Source: DATJFH01 sp035495815
Lineage (GTDB): Bacteria > Acidobacteriota > Terriglobia > Bryobacterales > Bryobacteraceae
Length of the DNA stretch: 15,734 bases
Direction of reading: 5' to 3'
Assembly: GCA_035495815.1 (NCBI GenBank)
Contig: DATJFH010000152.1
Coordinates: forward strand, 1 to 15,734
In this document: in pieces, positions 6,237 to 13,953 of the stretch
How positions within the stretch are numbered: the first letter of the stretch is position 1
How the letters are laid out: each line of letters begins with the position of its first letter
Position numbers and translations under genes: made by a program
Notes under the pieces: model-generated
Databases searched by the model: none
What the model was told of the DNA's origin: nothing
The model's input: the letters and a program-made list of their open reading frames with translations, nothing else

Positions 6237-9200
6237 CTACCATTCGAGCGACAGGCCCATACGGAAGCGCCGCGGACCGGATTGATCGAGCACGGCTACG
6301 TCTCCGGCCACGTCGCTGATCACTCCCACTTGCGCCAGCGACGAAATATTGGTCGCCGGATTGGCGTAGTTGGGGTGGTTGAAGGCGTTGGCGGCGATCA
6401 CGTCCCAGCGCAGGCGGGCCCGCTCGCCGATGGAGAACACCTTGGCGATCCCGAGATGCCAGACGTTCGAACCGGGACCGATGATGACGCCCTTGGCGGC
6501 CGAGCCGAAGGCGCCGGCAGCAGGCGGTCCGAACGCCGTGGGATCGAACCAGTGGTTGGTGGCGCGCTCAGACGAGCCGAGATTGGCGTCATGCAGATGG
6601 TTGGGCCGAATGGTGACCTGGGCCGGAGTGCGGCTGGAGGTGAAAGCCGTGCCGGTGGGGTCGGGACCGGTCCACTGCGGCGTCAGAAATTGTCCGGTGT
6701 AGGCGCTGAAGACGCCGCTGACCTGCCATCCGCCGGCCAGGGCTTGAAGGGCGCGGCCGCCGCCCGACAGGAACGGGCGTCCTTTACCGAAGGGCAGCTC
6801 GTAGATCACGTTGGCGGAGGGGCGATGCGTCGGGATATCGAGCCACACGGCACGCTCCCGGCGACGGTCGTAGGCGTCCTCTCCCGAGGCGCCGCGGTCC
6901 AGATCGCCGATATCGCGGGCCCAGGTCCAGGAAAGCTGGTAGTAAAGCCCGCGGGCCATCTTGCGGGTCACCTCGCCGGTCAGCGAATGGTACTGGTGGC
7001 CGGCGCCGTTGGTGACGTAGGTAATGCCGGGATAGTTGGGGAACCGGCGCGGCTTGTCGATGAAGGCCCGGCCGTCCACGACCGGCTGGTTGATGTTGTA
7101 TCCGTACTGGCCCTGGCGGGTGTTGGTCCCGATATAGGAGATCCGGAAGCCGGTATCCCAGCGCTGATGCTCGATGGTGACGTTGTACTGCATGCTGAAC
7201 GGGTCGCGCAGATCGGCTCGGGTCCCGTTGGGCAGCCCGACGGTGGTGGGTCCGGAAGCGGTGGCCGGGAACACGCGCGGCAGGATCACGGTGGGCGCGG
7301 TGGTGGGGTTGGTGAAGGCGGGCTCGCTGATGACGAACGGCGCTCCGCCGGCGCCGACCGCGCGCGGCACCACATCGTAGAAGATGCCGTACCCGGCCCT
7401 GAAAACAGTGTTGGGGCCGAGCGGCCGCCACGCCAGCCCGAAGCGGGGCGCAAAATTGTTCTTGTCGGTGCGCAGCAGGGTCTGGCTGGGGAGGCCGGCG
7501 GTCTTGGCTTCGACGACGTCCACGTAGCCGCGCGGGAGCAGGGGACTCACCCGCGCCAGCGAGCCGTCGGGAACCACGATCTTGCCGGTATCGACGTCGA
7601 AGACCGCCTGCTGGCCGAGCGCCTCGGAATAGCCCGGATGGTATTCGTAGCGCAAGCCGATATTCAGCGTGAGGCTGGGGGTGATCTTGTAGTCGTCGGT
7701 GACGAACCAGTCCTGCGCCCAGCGCAGCCGGCTGATCAGCACGGGCGGAAAGGCCCGGGAAGCGCTGGTGGGGATGCCCAGCAGAAAGTCGCCGTAAGGG
7801 TGGCCGGTGAAACGGTCGGAAAACGTCACCGCGCCGAACAGGTTCGCCGACGCCTGGTTATCCTCGAAGCGCACGCGGGTGAGGACGAACCCACCTTTCA
7901 GGCTGTGCTTTCCGTGGAACCAGTTGGCGTGCTGCTGATACTGCTGCACGTAGTTCTTGAAGCCCGGATGGCGCCACTGGGATTGGGTGATCCGGGTAAT
8001 GCCCACGCCCGAAAAGCTGACGTCGAACAGTCCGTTGATATCGGGCAGATTGTCCGCCAGGCCGACCAAGCCCAAATCCTGCACGAGCTGTTTTCCGAGG
8101 ATCGGGCCGTTGAGCGGATTGTCGTTGTAGGTGATGCCGAAGCGCGATTCGATCACCAGAGAGGGGCTCAGCGTGTGGGACACGGAAGTGGCCAGCGCAC
8201 GGGTGTCGCGGGTCTGCCAGCGGCGGCCGATGGCGGGCAGGTTGCCTTCGTAGGCGCGGCTGTGGGAGCGGTTCCAGGTCCAGCGGCCGAACACGAAGGT
8301 CTTGTCCGAAAAGCGGTGGTCGCCGCGAATCGTGTAATAAGTGTTGGGATCGAAAGGACGAGTAAGCTGGCTGCGGTAATTCTGGCTGACCAGCTCCGCC
8401 GTGCCGCCGAAGTTGGGCAGCGGGAAGAACCGGTCCTGGATCTTCTGGGCGACCGGGTTGATGCGGGAAGCCGGAATGAGATTGCCGGCGAAGGGGGCGT
8501 TGCTGTTGGGGTCCCGAACCACGACGCGCGGAGCGAGCGCCGAGAAATCGCCCGCGCGCCAGGCAGGCAGCGGGACGGTGGGATTCAGGAGCTGCTCGAT
8601 GGCGCTGCCGCGCGAGGTCTCGAACGAGAAAAAGAAGAAGCTTTTGTTCCTGCCGTTGTAGATCTTGGGAATCCACACCGGACCCCCGACCTGGCCGCCG
8701 GGCGCATGGCTCACGCCGGTGCCGCGGGCCGGCGAAAAGGGATTGCGGGCCCGGAACCAGGGCGTGGAGTAGTAGTCGACGACCATGCCGTGGAGGGCAT
8801 TGGTGCCCGAGCTGGAGATGACGGTCACCTGGCCGACCGAGCCCATGTCGGCGGTGTTATTGGCCAGATCGACGCGCACTTCCTCGAAGCCGCCGATGTA
8901 GCTGACGAGGGGGCTGATCTGGGTGCCGTCGTACCCGTTCGACACGGTGATGCCATCGATGGACTGATCCGATTGATTCACGCGGCTGCCGGCAAAGCGC
9001 CGCGTGGCCTGGCCGCCGCCGGCTCCGATGACTCCCGGCGTCAGTCCGAGGAAGTCATAGAGTGAGCGGGTATTCAGGGGCAGGGATTGCAGGGTCTCGG
9101 CGCCCTTGGTGTTGCCGATACGGGCGGTCTCGGTCTCGATCAAGGTGGCCCCGGCCTTCACCTCGACGACGGTGTCGACCGAGCCGACGCGCAATTGGAC

Positions 9201-9512
9201 TTCGATGCGCCGCAGGTCGCGCGAGACGAGCTGAATATTCTGCGCCACGAACTCCTGGAAGCCCGGCGCTTTAGCCCGCAGCGTGTACTCGCCTTCGCGG
9301 AGCTGGGACAAAGTGTAGACGCCCACTTCGTTCGAGGTGGCCGAGTATTTGTAATTTGTCTGGGTGTGGATGGCCTCGACGGTGGCGCGAGGCACTACGG
9401 CGCCGTTCGGATCGGTGACCGAGCCGGTAATTCCGGCGTAGGTCGTCTGGCCGCTCGCGGATACGGCAGAAAGAAACGAGACGAGAGCGGATGCGAAAGC
9501 AAAGCGAAACAT
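6237..9512 (-). CDS. Oar-like TonB-dependent receptor with carboxypeptidase-regulatory-like domain
   Basis: This is an outer membrane protein of 1091 aa. The chosen ATG at 9512 begins a signal peptide (MFRFAFASALVSFLSAVSAS) and has AGGGG upstream; the open frame extends to 9731 but that extra part lacks export features. After the signal come a carboxypeptidase-regulatory-like beta-sandwich (about 25-105: GSVTDPNGAVVPRATVEA, GVYTLSQLREGEYTL), a plug domain (about 125-235: LPLNTRSLYDFLGLTPGV, NQSDQSIDGITV), and a long beta-barrel rich in aromatic strands. The final strand, RFRMGLSLEW, ends in Trp, the usual recognition signal for the barrel-assembly machinery. The architecture matches the large Oar-like receptor paralogue families of acidobacteria, which may import carbohydrates or metal chelates. 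The ligand is unknown. No adjacent SusD-like or glycoside hydrolase gene is seen to hint at one. The exported PPC protein gene follows. Confidence 0.92.
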   Translation of the reverse strand: MFRFAFASALVSFLSAVSASGQTTYAGITGSVTDPNGAVVPRATVEAIHTQTNYKYSATSNEVGVYTLSQLREGEYTLRAKAPGFQEFVAQNIQLVSRDLRRIEVQLRVGSVDTVVEVKAGATLIETETARIGNTKGAETLQSLPLNTRSLYDFLGLTPGVIGAGGGQATRRFAGSRVNQSDQSIDGITVSNGYDGTQISPLVSYIGGFEEVRVDLANNTADMGSVGQVTVISSSGTNALHGMVVDYYSTPWFRARNPFSPARGTGVSHAPGGQVGGPVWIPKIYNGRNKSFFFFSFETSRGSAIEQLLNPTVPLPAWRAGDFSALAPRVVVRDPNSNAPFAGNLIPASRINPVAQKIQDRFFPLPNFGGTAELVSQNYRSQLTRPFDPNTYYTIRGDHRFSDKTFVFGRWTWNRSHSRAYEGNLPAIGRRWQTRDTRALATSVSHTLSPSLVIESRFGITYNDNPLNGPILGKQLVQDLGLVGLADNLPDINGLFDVSFSGVGITRITQSQWRHPGFKNYVQQYQQHANWFHGKHSLKGGFVLTRVRFEDNQASANLFGAVTFSDRFTGHPYGDFLLGIPTSASRAFPPVLISRLRWAQDWFVTDDYKITPSLTLNIGLRYEYHPGYSEALGQQAVFDVDTGKIVVPDGSLARVSPLLPRGYVDVVEAKTAGLPSQTLLRTDKNNFAPRFGLAWRPLGPNTVFRAGYGIFYDVVPRAVGAGGAPFVISEPAFTNPTTAPTVILPRVFPATASGPTTVGLPNGTRADLRDPFSMQYNVTIEHQRWDTGFRISYIGTNTRQGQYGYNINQPVVDGRAFIDKPRRFPNYPGITYVTNGAGHQYHSLTGEVTRKMARGLYYQLSWTWARDIGDLDRGASGEDAYDRRRERAVWLDIPTHRPSANVIYELPFGKGRPFLSGGGRALQALAGGWQVSGVFSAYTGQFLTPQWTGPDPTGTAFTSSRTPAQVTIRPNHLHDANLGSSERATNHWFDPTAFGPPAAGAFGSAAKGVIIGPGSNVWHLGIAKVFSIGERARLRWDVIAANAFNHPNYANPATNISSLAQVGVISDVAGDVAVLDQSGPRRFRMGLSLEW

Positions 9513-9662
9513 GCGGTCCCCTTTGATATCCCTGGAATCCGGAAGCTCCGGTTGCTGGTAGTATACATCCGCGGCGTGGGGGTGGGACCGTAAAATTTGG
9601 ACAAGGAGAGGGGGGCCACGAGGCGGCTGGTTGGGTGCCGCGTGTTGATGGTTTCGCATAAC

Positions 9663-9673
9663 ACATATTATGT
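9663..9673. promoter_or_regulatory. Palindromic site upstream of the TonB receptor gene
   Basis: ACATA-T-TATGT is a perfect odd palindrome in the AT-rich stretch about 150 bp upstream of the receptor start. TACATAATAT on the minus strand there could serve as a -10 region. This may be a promoter or operator for the receptor gene. The symmetry is visible; the role is a guess. Confidence 0.25.
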
Positions 9674-9704
9674 AAACTTTAGTAGTAGTAATATAGTTGC
9701 CTGA

Positions 9705-9863
9705 CATCAGTGGTCGTATGCCGTCACGCAATCTGAGGTTGACAAGGCATTCCAGTCTTTAAGCCAGGAGATTCGGGGGCTACCGAGAGTTTCCGCATTG
9801 CTTCACCGTTCCGATCCGCAAAAGCTCGAAGATCTTGCAAGCATCCTAAGAACAAGGAAATGA
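9705..9863 (+). pseudogene. Decayed 3' coding fragment of unknown family
   Basis: Between TGA (9702-9704) and TGA (9861-9863) the plus strand has a 52-codon open frame with no ATG or GTG start. It reads like a genuine protein C-terminus: VTQSEVDKAFQSLSQEIRGL, then helical segments ending KLEDLASILRTRK. A second protein-like stretch follows in another frame (about 9864-9964: RFQFALQGTLAADVKFGARE, then RLMSSGRLLDIG and TGA). The pair could be one gene broken by a frameshift. Base composition is lower in GC than in the flanking genes. I do not recognise the family. It is best regarded as a relic. Confidence 0.3.
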
Positions 9864-10060
9864 TGGTCGGTTCCAATTTGCGCTCCAAGGCACACTTGCC
9901 GCCGATGTCAAGTTTGGGGCCCGAGAACGCTTGATGAGTTCCGGCCGGCTATTGGACATCGGCTGACAGGAAACCAAACAAAGATCAATTTCCTCTGTCC
10001 CCTTTTCGAGCGCGAGTCGGGGAATCCTCGAAGATCGTACCTACGCGTCATGGAAACTGA
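9864..10060. other. Gene-poor segment
   Basis: Together with 9513-9863, this forms about 550 bp between the TonB receptor start and the next small ORF. I find only the receptor promoter region, the decayed fragments and the REP-like hairpin. No RNA gene or intact ORF with a start and ribosome site is evident. Confidence 0.5.
9965..10002. repeat. REP-like imperfect hairpin
   Basis: GACAGGAAA (9965-9973) is the near reverse complement of TTTCCTCTGTC (9989-9999), with a two-base bulge, and the element ends in GTCCCC. Hairpins ending in GTCCCC/GGGGAC next to a short A/T-rich loop resemble the repeats linked to REP-associated (RAYT, Y1) transposases. No such transposase gene lies in this window. 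Copy number in the genome would decide. Confidence 0.35.
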
Positions 10061-10153
10061 CTATGGTTGTCTGGAGGAGTGGCCCAATAGGATCCATGCC
10101 ATCATTCCAACGGACGCGCCAGTAGGCTCAGATAGATCTTTGCGGTCCACCAT
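10061..10153 (-). CDS. Possible 30-aa ORF coupled to the Cys4 gene
   Basis: ATG at 10153 shares one base with the stop of the preceding Cys4 gene (TGATG on the minus strand) and has GGGGCG just upstream. It opens a 30-residue frame (MVDRKDLSEPTGASVGMMAW and so on) ending in TAG. The stop/start overlap is typical of translational coupling. However, the product is very short, has no recognised domain, and such a junction can arise by chance. Treat this as a weak call. Confidence 0.2.
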   Translation of the reverse strand: MVDRKDLSEPTGASVGMMAWILLGHSSRQP

Positions 10154-10446
10154 CACGCCCCAGCGCGGATTGCGGACAGGATTTCATCGAGCTGGTTCAG
10201 CGCTATCTGGGCTGACGGGTCGTTTGCGGCGGCCTTCGCCAGCGTCGACCTCAACTTCGAGGACCGCATCTCCGCCAGGCCGACCAGGTACAGCCGGAAT
10301 TCGCGCTCCTTTCCGGCTGCGAACACCATGATGCAGGACCAGCCGCAGAAGTGCTCGACCCGATCCATGTGCTGGAGCGCAAAAAGGTCGGCGGGCATGT
10401 CGCAGACACTGCACGTCGGGCTGGCAACCGGTTCGGGGTGGTCCAT
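10153..10446 (-). CDS. Small Cys4 zinc-binding-like protein (TRASH-like spacing)
   Basis: The 97-aa protein carries CSVC (Cys12, Cys15) and CGWSC (Cys34, Cys38), i.e. C-x2-C-x18-C-x3-C. This is close to the TRASH/YHS type of metal-binding finger used in metal sensing and trafficking. The remainder (about 45-97) is predicted helical (KEREFRLYLVGLAEMRSSKL, then ALNQLDEILSAIRAGA). There is no signal peptide or membrane segment, so it is probably cytoplasmic. An in-frame TGA directly precedes the ATG, which fixes the start; the ribosome site is poor. It lies 92 bp downstream of the restored stop of the PQQ dehydrogenase gene. The uncorrected, frameshifted reading of that gene ends exactly one base before this ATG. 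A link to metal (for example copper or calcium) supply for the dehydrogenase is only a guess. Confidence 0.6.
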   Translation of the reverse strand: MDHPEPVASPTCSVCDMPADLFALQHMDRVEHFCGWSCIMVFAAGKEREFRLYLVGLAEMRSSKLRSTLAKAAANDPSAQIALNQLDEILSAIRAGA

Positions 10447-10538
10447 TCAGGGGCCGGGTCTAACATAGTGCCGGCAGCCGGAATTATTCTCACCATTTGT
10501 GGTGGGCGCCGGTCCGGTCAGATGCGCGCCGCCAGGTG

Positions 10539-12402
10539 TCACTCCGCTTTGAACGCCAGCAGCGCGTTGCCGGGGATTCCGCCCCAGGCCCCATATCCGG
10601 ACGTCACGTAGACCATTCCGCCGGCCACCACCGGCCCCGGACCGTCCATCGACCCGCCGCTCGCCTTCACGCCGTTCACCGTCTCGTACTCCCGCGCGGT
10701 ATCCACGTCCCAGAGGACGCGGCCGTCTCCCGGTCGAGTACGCGCGCAGGTGGCCGTCCATCGATCCGGACAGCACGGCTCCGGGAATCGCCGTCACTGC
10801 CGCCGATTGCGCCGGGCTGCAGCCGCCGCGGCCCTGGCAAGCCGACACGAGCTTCTTCCACACGATTTCGCCGGTCTTCAGACTGAGCGCGAACAGGCCT
10901 CCACCGGCAGCCGGGTCTAATTCCAGCATCGAGCCGGTGACTGTCCGGCGCCCGCCCCGTTCCACCTTCTTCCAACCGAGGTCGGAGAGCGCCACATACA
11001 CATTGTCCCGATCCACCGCCGAGCCCCACTGCACTCCGCCCAGTTTGCCGCCCTTCCCTACCCTGGTCTGCCACAGAACCGCGCCCTTCCGGTCCGGGTC
11101 CACGGCGTGAACCACGCCCGATTTCTGACCCGCCACCAGCGCGCGGCCACCTCCCGGGACGCTCACCAGAACCGGCGACGAGCCGAGGTCGAAATCCGGT
11201 CCGTTGGACTCCGGACAGTTGCCGCCGCCGGCGCCCTCGCACGCCAGGTTATAGGCGTCCCCCTTCGTCACCTGGCGCGACCACAGCAGTTCGCCGGTAT
11301 CCATGTCAAAAGCCAGGAAGGCGTCGGTCGTCGACGCGACCGGATCGGAATAGCCGTCGCCCGTGGTTACGTAGACGGCGCGCCTGGCCGGGTCGAGGGT
11401 CGGGCTCGACCACACGCCGGCGCCGGAGGGACCCCACAACTGCGTGCCCTTCGCATTCCGGCGGACCGGACGCGGCGCATCGGGAATCGTATAGCTCTTC
11501 CACAGCACTTTACCGGTGGCCGCGTCGAGCGCGCTCACGCTGCCGCGAAATTTGCAGCATTCGTAGCCCGGATTGGCGCCGAAAACCTCTTCGCCCGACG
11601 ACACCGGCACATAAAGGCGTCCGGCATGAAGGGACGGGGCTCCGGTGATGGTGGCGCCAGGATAGGTCTCGACGCGCGTTTTCCAGAGCAGGGCGCCGCT
11701 GGCCGCGTCGAGGGCATAGGCGCTGGCGCCGCGGTCGCCGAAATAGACAGCGTGCCGGCCGGGCGCCGCCGGGCCGAAGCTGATGGCCGTGCGCACGGAG
11801 AAGTCGGCTTCGAAGGTCCAATAGATACAGCCGGTAGAAGCGTTCAGCGAGTACACCTGCCGTCCGGCGCTGCCGGCGAACAAGCGGCCGGCGATCACGG
11901 CCGGCTGGGCGTACGCGCGGACGTCGCCTGGAAAGCCGAAGGCCCATTTGAGCTTCAGCCTGGGCAGGTCGGAGGCGGTGAGTCCGGCCATTTCGGCGGA
12001 CTGTGCCCGGGTGTTCGACAGGCCGGCGCCCCAGCCGTTCCAGCGCGGGGATTCGAACGCTTTCTCGAAGGACGGACCGGGCTCCCGGCAGCGTGCCTCT
12101 GCGAGCCGCCGCGAATCGGGATCGCGGCCGAAGGGCTTCCCGGCGGCATACTCGGAAATCGCCCGCAACTGGGCGGCCGTGTAGCGGTAGCCTTGAACCT
12201 GCATGCTGCCTCCGGACAAGGCCGCCAGGATGCGCTCCGGATACATGCGGCCCAGGGTCTCCCGATTCGGCGCGCGCGGCGCTCCGGCGTCATGGCAGGC
12301 GGCGCAGGCGGCCTTGTAAAGCGCGGACCCGTCCTGCGCGGCGGCAGCCAGAGCGGCGGCCAGCGCAAGGCAGGTTGTTCGGAAAATGCCCACGAGCGCC
12401 AC
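10539..12402 (-). CDS. Cytochrome c-PQQ beta-propeller dehydrogenase (polyvinyl-alcohol-dehydrogenase-like), frameshifted near 3' end
   Basis: This is a periplasmic quinohaemoprotein-like oxidoreductase. An N-terminal signal (about residues 1-23) is followed by a class I cytochrome c domain with the haem site CAACH (33-37) and likely axial Met67. A PQQ-binding-like propeller follows (about 115-620), with repeats such as GRQVYSLNASTGCIYWTF and GSVSALDAATGKVLWKSY. Domain order and the closing motif resemble cytochrome-linked polyvinyl alcohol dehydrogenases; the substrate is unknown. After about residue 558 the frame breaks near 10728. One extra base in ACCGGGAGACGG separates LRAYSTG from DGRVLWDVDTAREYETVNGV and SGYGAWGGIPGNALLAFKAE, which lie in the next frame and end at TGA 10539-10541. 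Read literally, the gene would instead run to 10447 with an arginine- and glycine-rich, non-native tail of about 93 residues. Start GTG 12402 has GGGCGGGAA upstream; another GTG lies 9 bp in. Confidence 0.85.
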
Positions 12403-12422
12403 GAATTTCCCGCCCGTGGAAA

Positions 12423-13139
12423 TTACGGCGACGTGAGTTGCAGCCGCAGATCCAGGTTCTGCCAGTCCGGCAATTCGTAGACTTTCAGCTTCGTGTCCAA
12501 GACCGTGTCCATGTCCTTCGACTCGTAAGGACCGAGCGACGGGATCTTGAAGGTGAACGTGCCCACCGGCTCTTCGTCGCGCTTGGAGGTGCGCGCCTGC
12601 AGATTGACGCTCCCGGCGATGTCCTGAATCTCGGCGCCGGAATGGTTCACCACCACGAAGCGCACTTCGGTTTTCTTCGCCTTGTTCTGGGTGAGACGCA
12701 GGCCGACGACTTCGATCTGTTTGCGTAGAGGACTGCCCTTGGCGTCTCCCGCCACACGGGTCGATGGAGCGGCGTCAGGGACCGCGCGGGCCGTGCTTGC
12801 GGACGTGGAGGAATCCTTCTTGAAATACTCCACCGCAAAATACGCTCCCAGCACGACTCCGCCGAAAGCGAGCGCGAATACGATGCTCATCAGCCACGTG
12901 GGCAGTCCGCCGCGGGCGGGAGGAGGAGGAGCCTGATAGGGCGGAGGCAGCGTCGGATACTGAGGGGGCGGCTGGTAAGCCGGCAGAGACTGAGAAGGCG
13001 CGGGAGGCGGGGACGGCTGCGGGGGCGGCGCAGCGGGGGGAGCGGCGGCGGGAGGTCTGGTCTTGGCCGCGCAGTCCGGACATTCGGTATAAGAAGGAGG
13101 AACCTCACGGCCGCACTGAGGACAGATCCAAGTAAACAT
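12423..13139 (-). CDS. Zinc-ribbon, proline-rich, single-pass membrane protein
   Basis: The 238-aa protein has four visible parts. A small zinc ribbon (Cys6, Cys9, Cys20, Cys23: CPQCG and CPDC) opens it. Next is a low-complexity Pro/Ala/Gln linker (about 28-78) and one membrane segment (about 80-106). The C-terminal domain (about 140-238: RKQIEVVGLRLTQNKAKKTE, VNHSGAEIQDIAGSVNL, IPSLGPYESKDM) resembles FxLYD-type extracytoplasmic domains. There is no signal peptide, so the ribbon should face the cytoplasm and the beta domain the outside. The ATG at 13139 has AAGAAG upstream. The gene lies 64 bp after tpiA and 20 bp before the PQQ dehydrogenase gene, same strand. Architecturally it could be a sensor or scaffold. 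I cannot assign a function. Confidence 0.75.
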   Translation of the reverse strand: MFTWICPQCGREVPPSYTECPDCAAKTRPPAAAPPAAPPPQPSPPPAPSQSLPAYQPPPQYPTLPPPYQAPPPPARGGLPTWLMSIVFALAFGGVVLGAYFAVEYFKKDSSTSASTARAVPDAAPSTRVAGDAKGSPLRKQIEVVGLRLTQNKAKKTEVRFVVVNHSGAEIQDIAGSVNLQARTSKRDEEPVGTFTFKIPSLGPYESKDMDTVLDTKLKVYELPDWQNLDLRLQLTSP

Positions 13140-13203
13140 TCTTCTTTTTTACCTTCGACTCCACCTTTAATTTAGCAGGCTGGCCGGAATGTGGGGCAGA
13201 CGG

Positions 13204-13953
13204 CTAGAAATTCACGATGGAAGCGAAGGAGATCGGATCGAGGCTGGCGCCGCCGACCAGCGCTCCGTCGATCCCGGGCTGCGCCATGAGGCCCTTCACG
13301 TTGTCCGGCTTGACGCTGCCGCCATACAGAATCCGCAGCTTTTCGGAAATCTCTTTACCCTGCGCCCCGCGGAAATAATCGCGGATCACGCGATGCGCGT
13401 CGGCGGCCATCTGCGGGGTGGCCGTCTTCCCCGTTCCGATGGCCCACACCGGTTCATAGGCGACCACGATTCCGGCGAACTGATCCGCCGCGAGTCCCGC
13501 CGTGCCGTTCCGGCACTGATCGAGAAGCACGGCTTCGGTGCGGCCGCCGTCCCGTTGTTCGAGCGTCTCTCCCACGCAGACGATGGGCGTGAGGCCGGCT
13601 TCGAGCGCCGCCAGCGTCCGCTTGAGCACGGTCTCGTTGGTCTCGCCGAAGTACTGCCGGCGCTCACTATGCCCGACGATGACGTGAGAGCAGCCCAGGC
13701 TGCGAATCATGGGCCCCGACACTTCGCCGGTGTAAGCGCCCTCCCTGGCCCAGAACAGATTCTGCGCGCCCACGCCGATGCGCGTGCCCCGCGCTCCGGC
13801 AACGGCGGCGGGAAGGTTCGGGAAGGGCGGGCAAATCAAGATCTCGCAATGCTCCGAACGCTCCACCAGGGTCCGGAATTTTTCAAAGAAAGCGCTGGTT
13901 TCGGCGGCGGTCTTGTACATTTTCCAATTGCCCGCCATCACAGGTGTTCTCAT
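13204..13953 (-). CDS. tpiA: Triosephosphate isomerase
   Basis: TpiA interconverts dihydroxyacetone phosphate and glyceraldehyde 3-phosphate in glycolysis and gluconeogenesis, in the cytoplasm. The 249-aa TIM barrel has substrate Lys11 (AGNWKMYK), electrophile His95 (VIVGHSERRQYFGE), catalytic base Glu167 (AYEPVWAIGTGKTA, with loop 6 following), and phosphate-binding LYGGSVKPDN (209-218) and ALVGGASL (231-238). All key residues are present. The start is ATG 13953, whose bases overlap the deoB stop as ATGA. That overlap and the fit of the N-terminus to the family rule out the longer open frame that begins at 13995. Translation is probably coupled to deoB. Confidence 0.97.
   Translation of the reverse strand: MRTPVMAGNWKMYKTAAETSAFFEKFRTLVERSEHCEILICPPFPNLPAAVAGARGTRIGVGAQNLFWAREGAYTGEVSGPMIRSLGCSHVIVGHSERRQYFGETNETVLKRTLAALEAGLTPIVCVGETLEQRDGGRTEAVLLDQCRNGTAGLAADQFAGIVVAYEPVWAIGTGKTATPQMAADAHRVIRDYFRGAQGKEISEKLRILYGGSVKPDNVKGLMAQPGIDGALVGGASLDPISFASIVNF

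Noticed and set aside
5766..9065. 1099-codon open frame on the plus strand
   Set aside because: It lies antisense to the TonB receptor gene. It has no domain or hydrophobic core pattern, and its composition (many Gly, Val, Asp, Arg, His) is that of a codon-bias shadow in GC-rich DNA.
9675..9695. Short AGT/TAG triplet run
   Set aside because: Only about three units long; this is too short to call a microsatellite or an iteron array.
9513..9731. N-terminal extension of the TonB receptor frame (73 codons)
   Set aside because: The extension carries no export signal, whereas the internal ATG at 9512 has a good ribosome site and begins a textbook signal peptide.
10720..10740. Programmed ribosomal frameshift in the PQQ gene
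   Set aside because: The bases around 10728 do not form a slippery heptamer, and the out-of-frame tail has no protein-like character, so an indel or sequencing error is the simpler reading.
11107..12480. 457-codon open frame on the plus strand
   Set aside because: It is antisense to the PQQ dehydrogenase gene, which has clear haem and propeller motifs. The antisense product has none.
13140..13203. Terminator between tpiA and the zinc-ribbon gene
   Set aside because: No stem followed by a T-run is visible; the genes may be one transcript.
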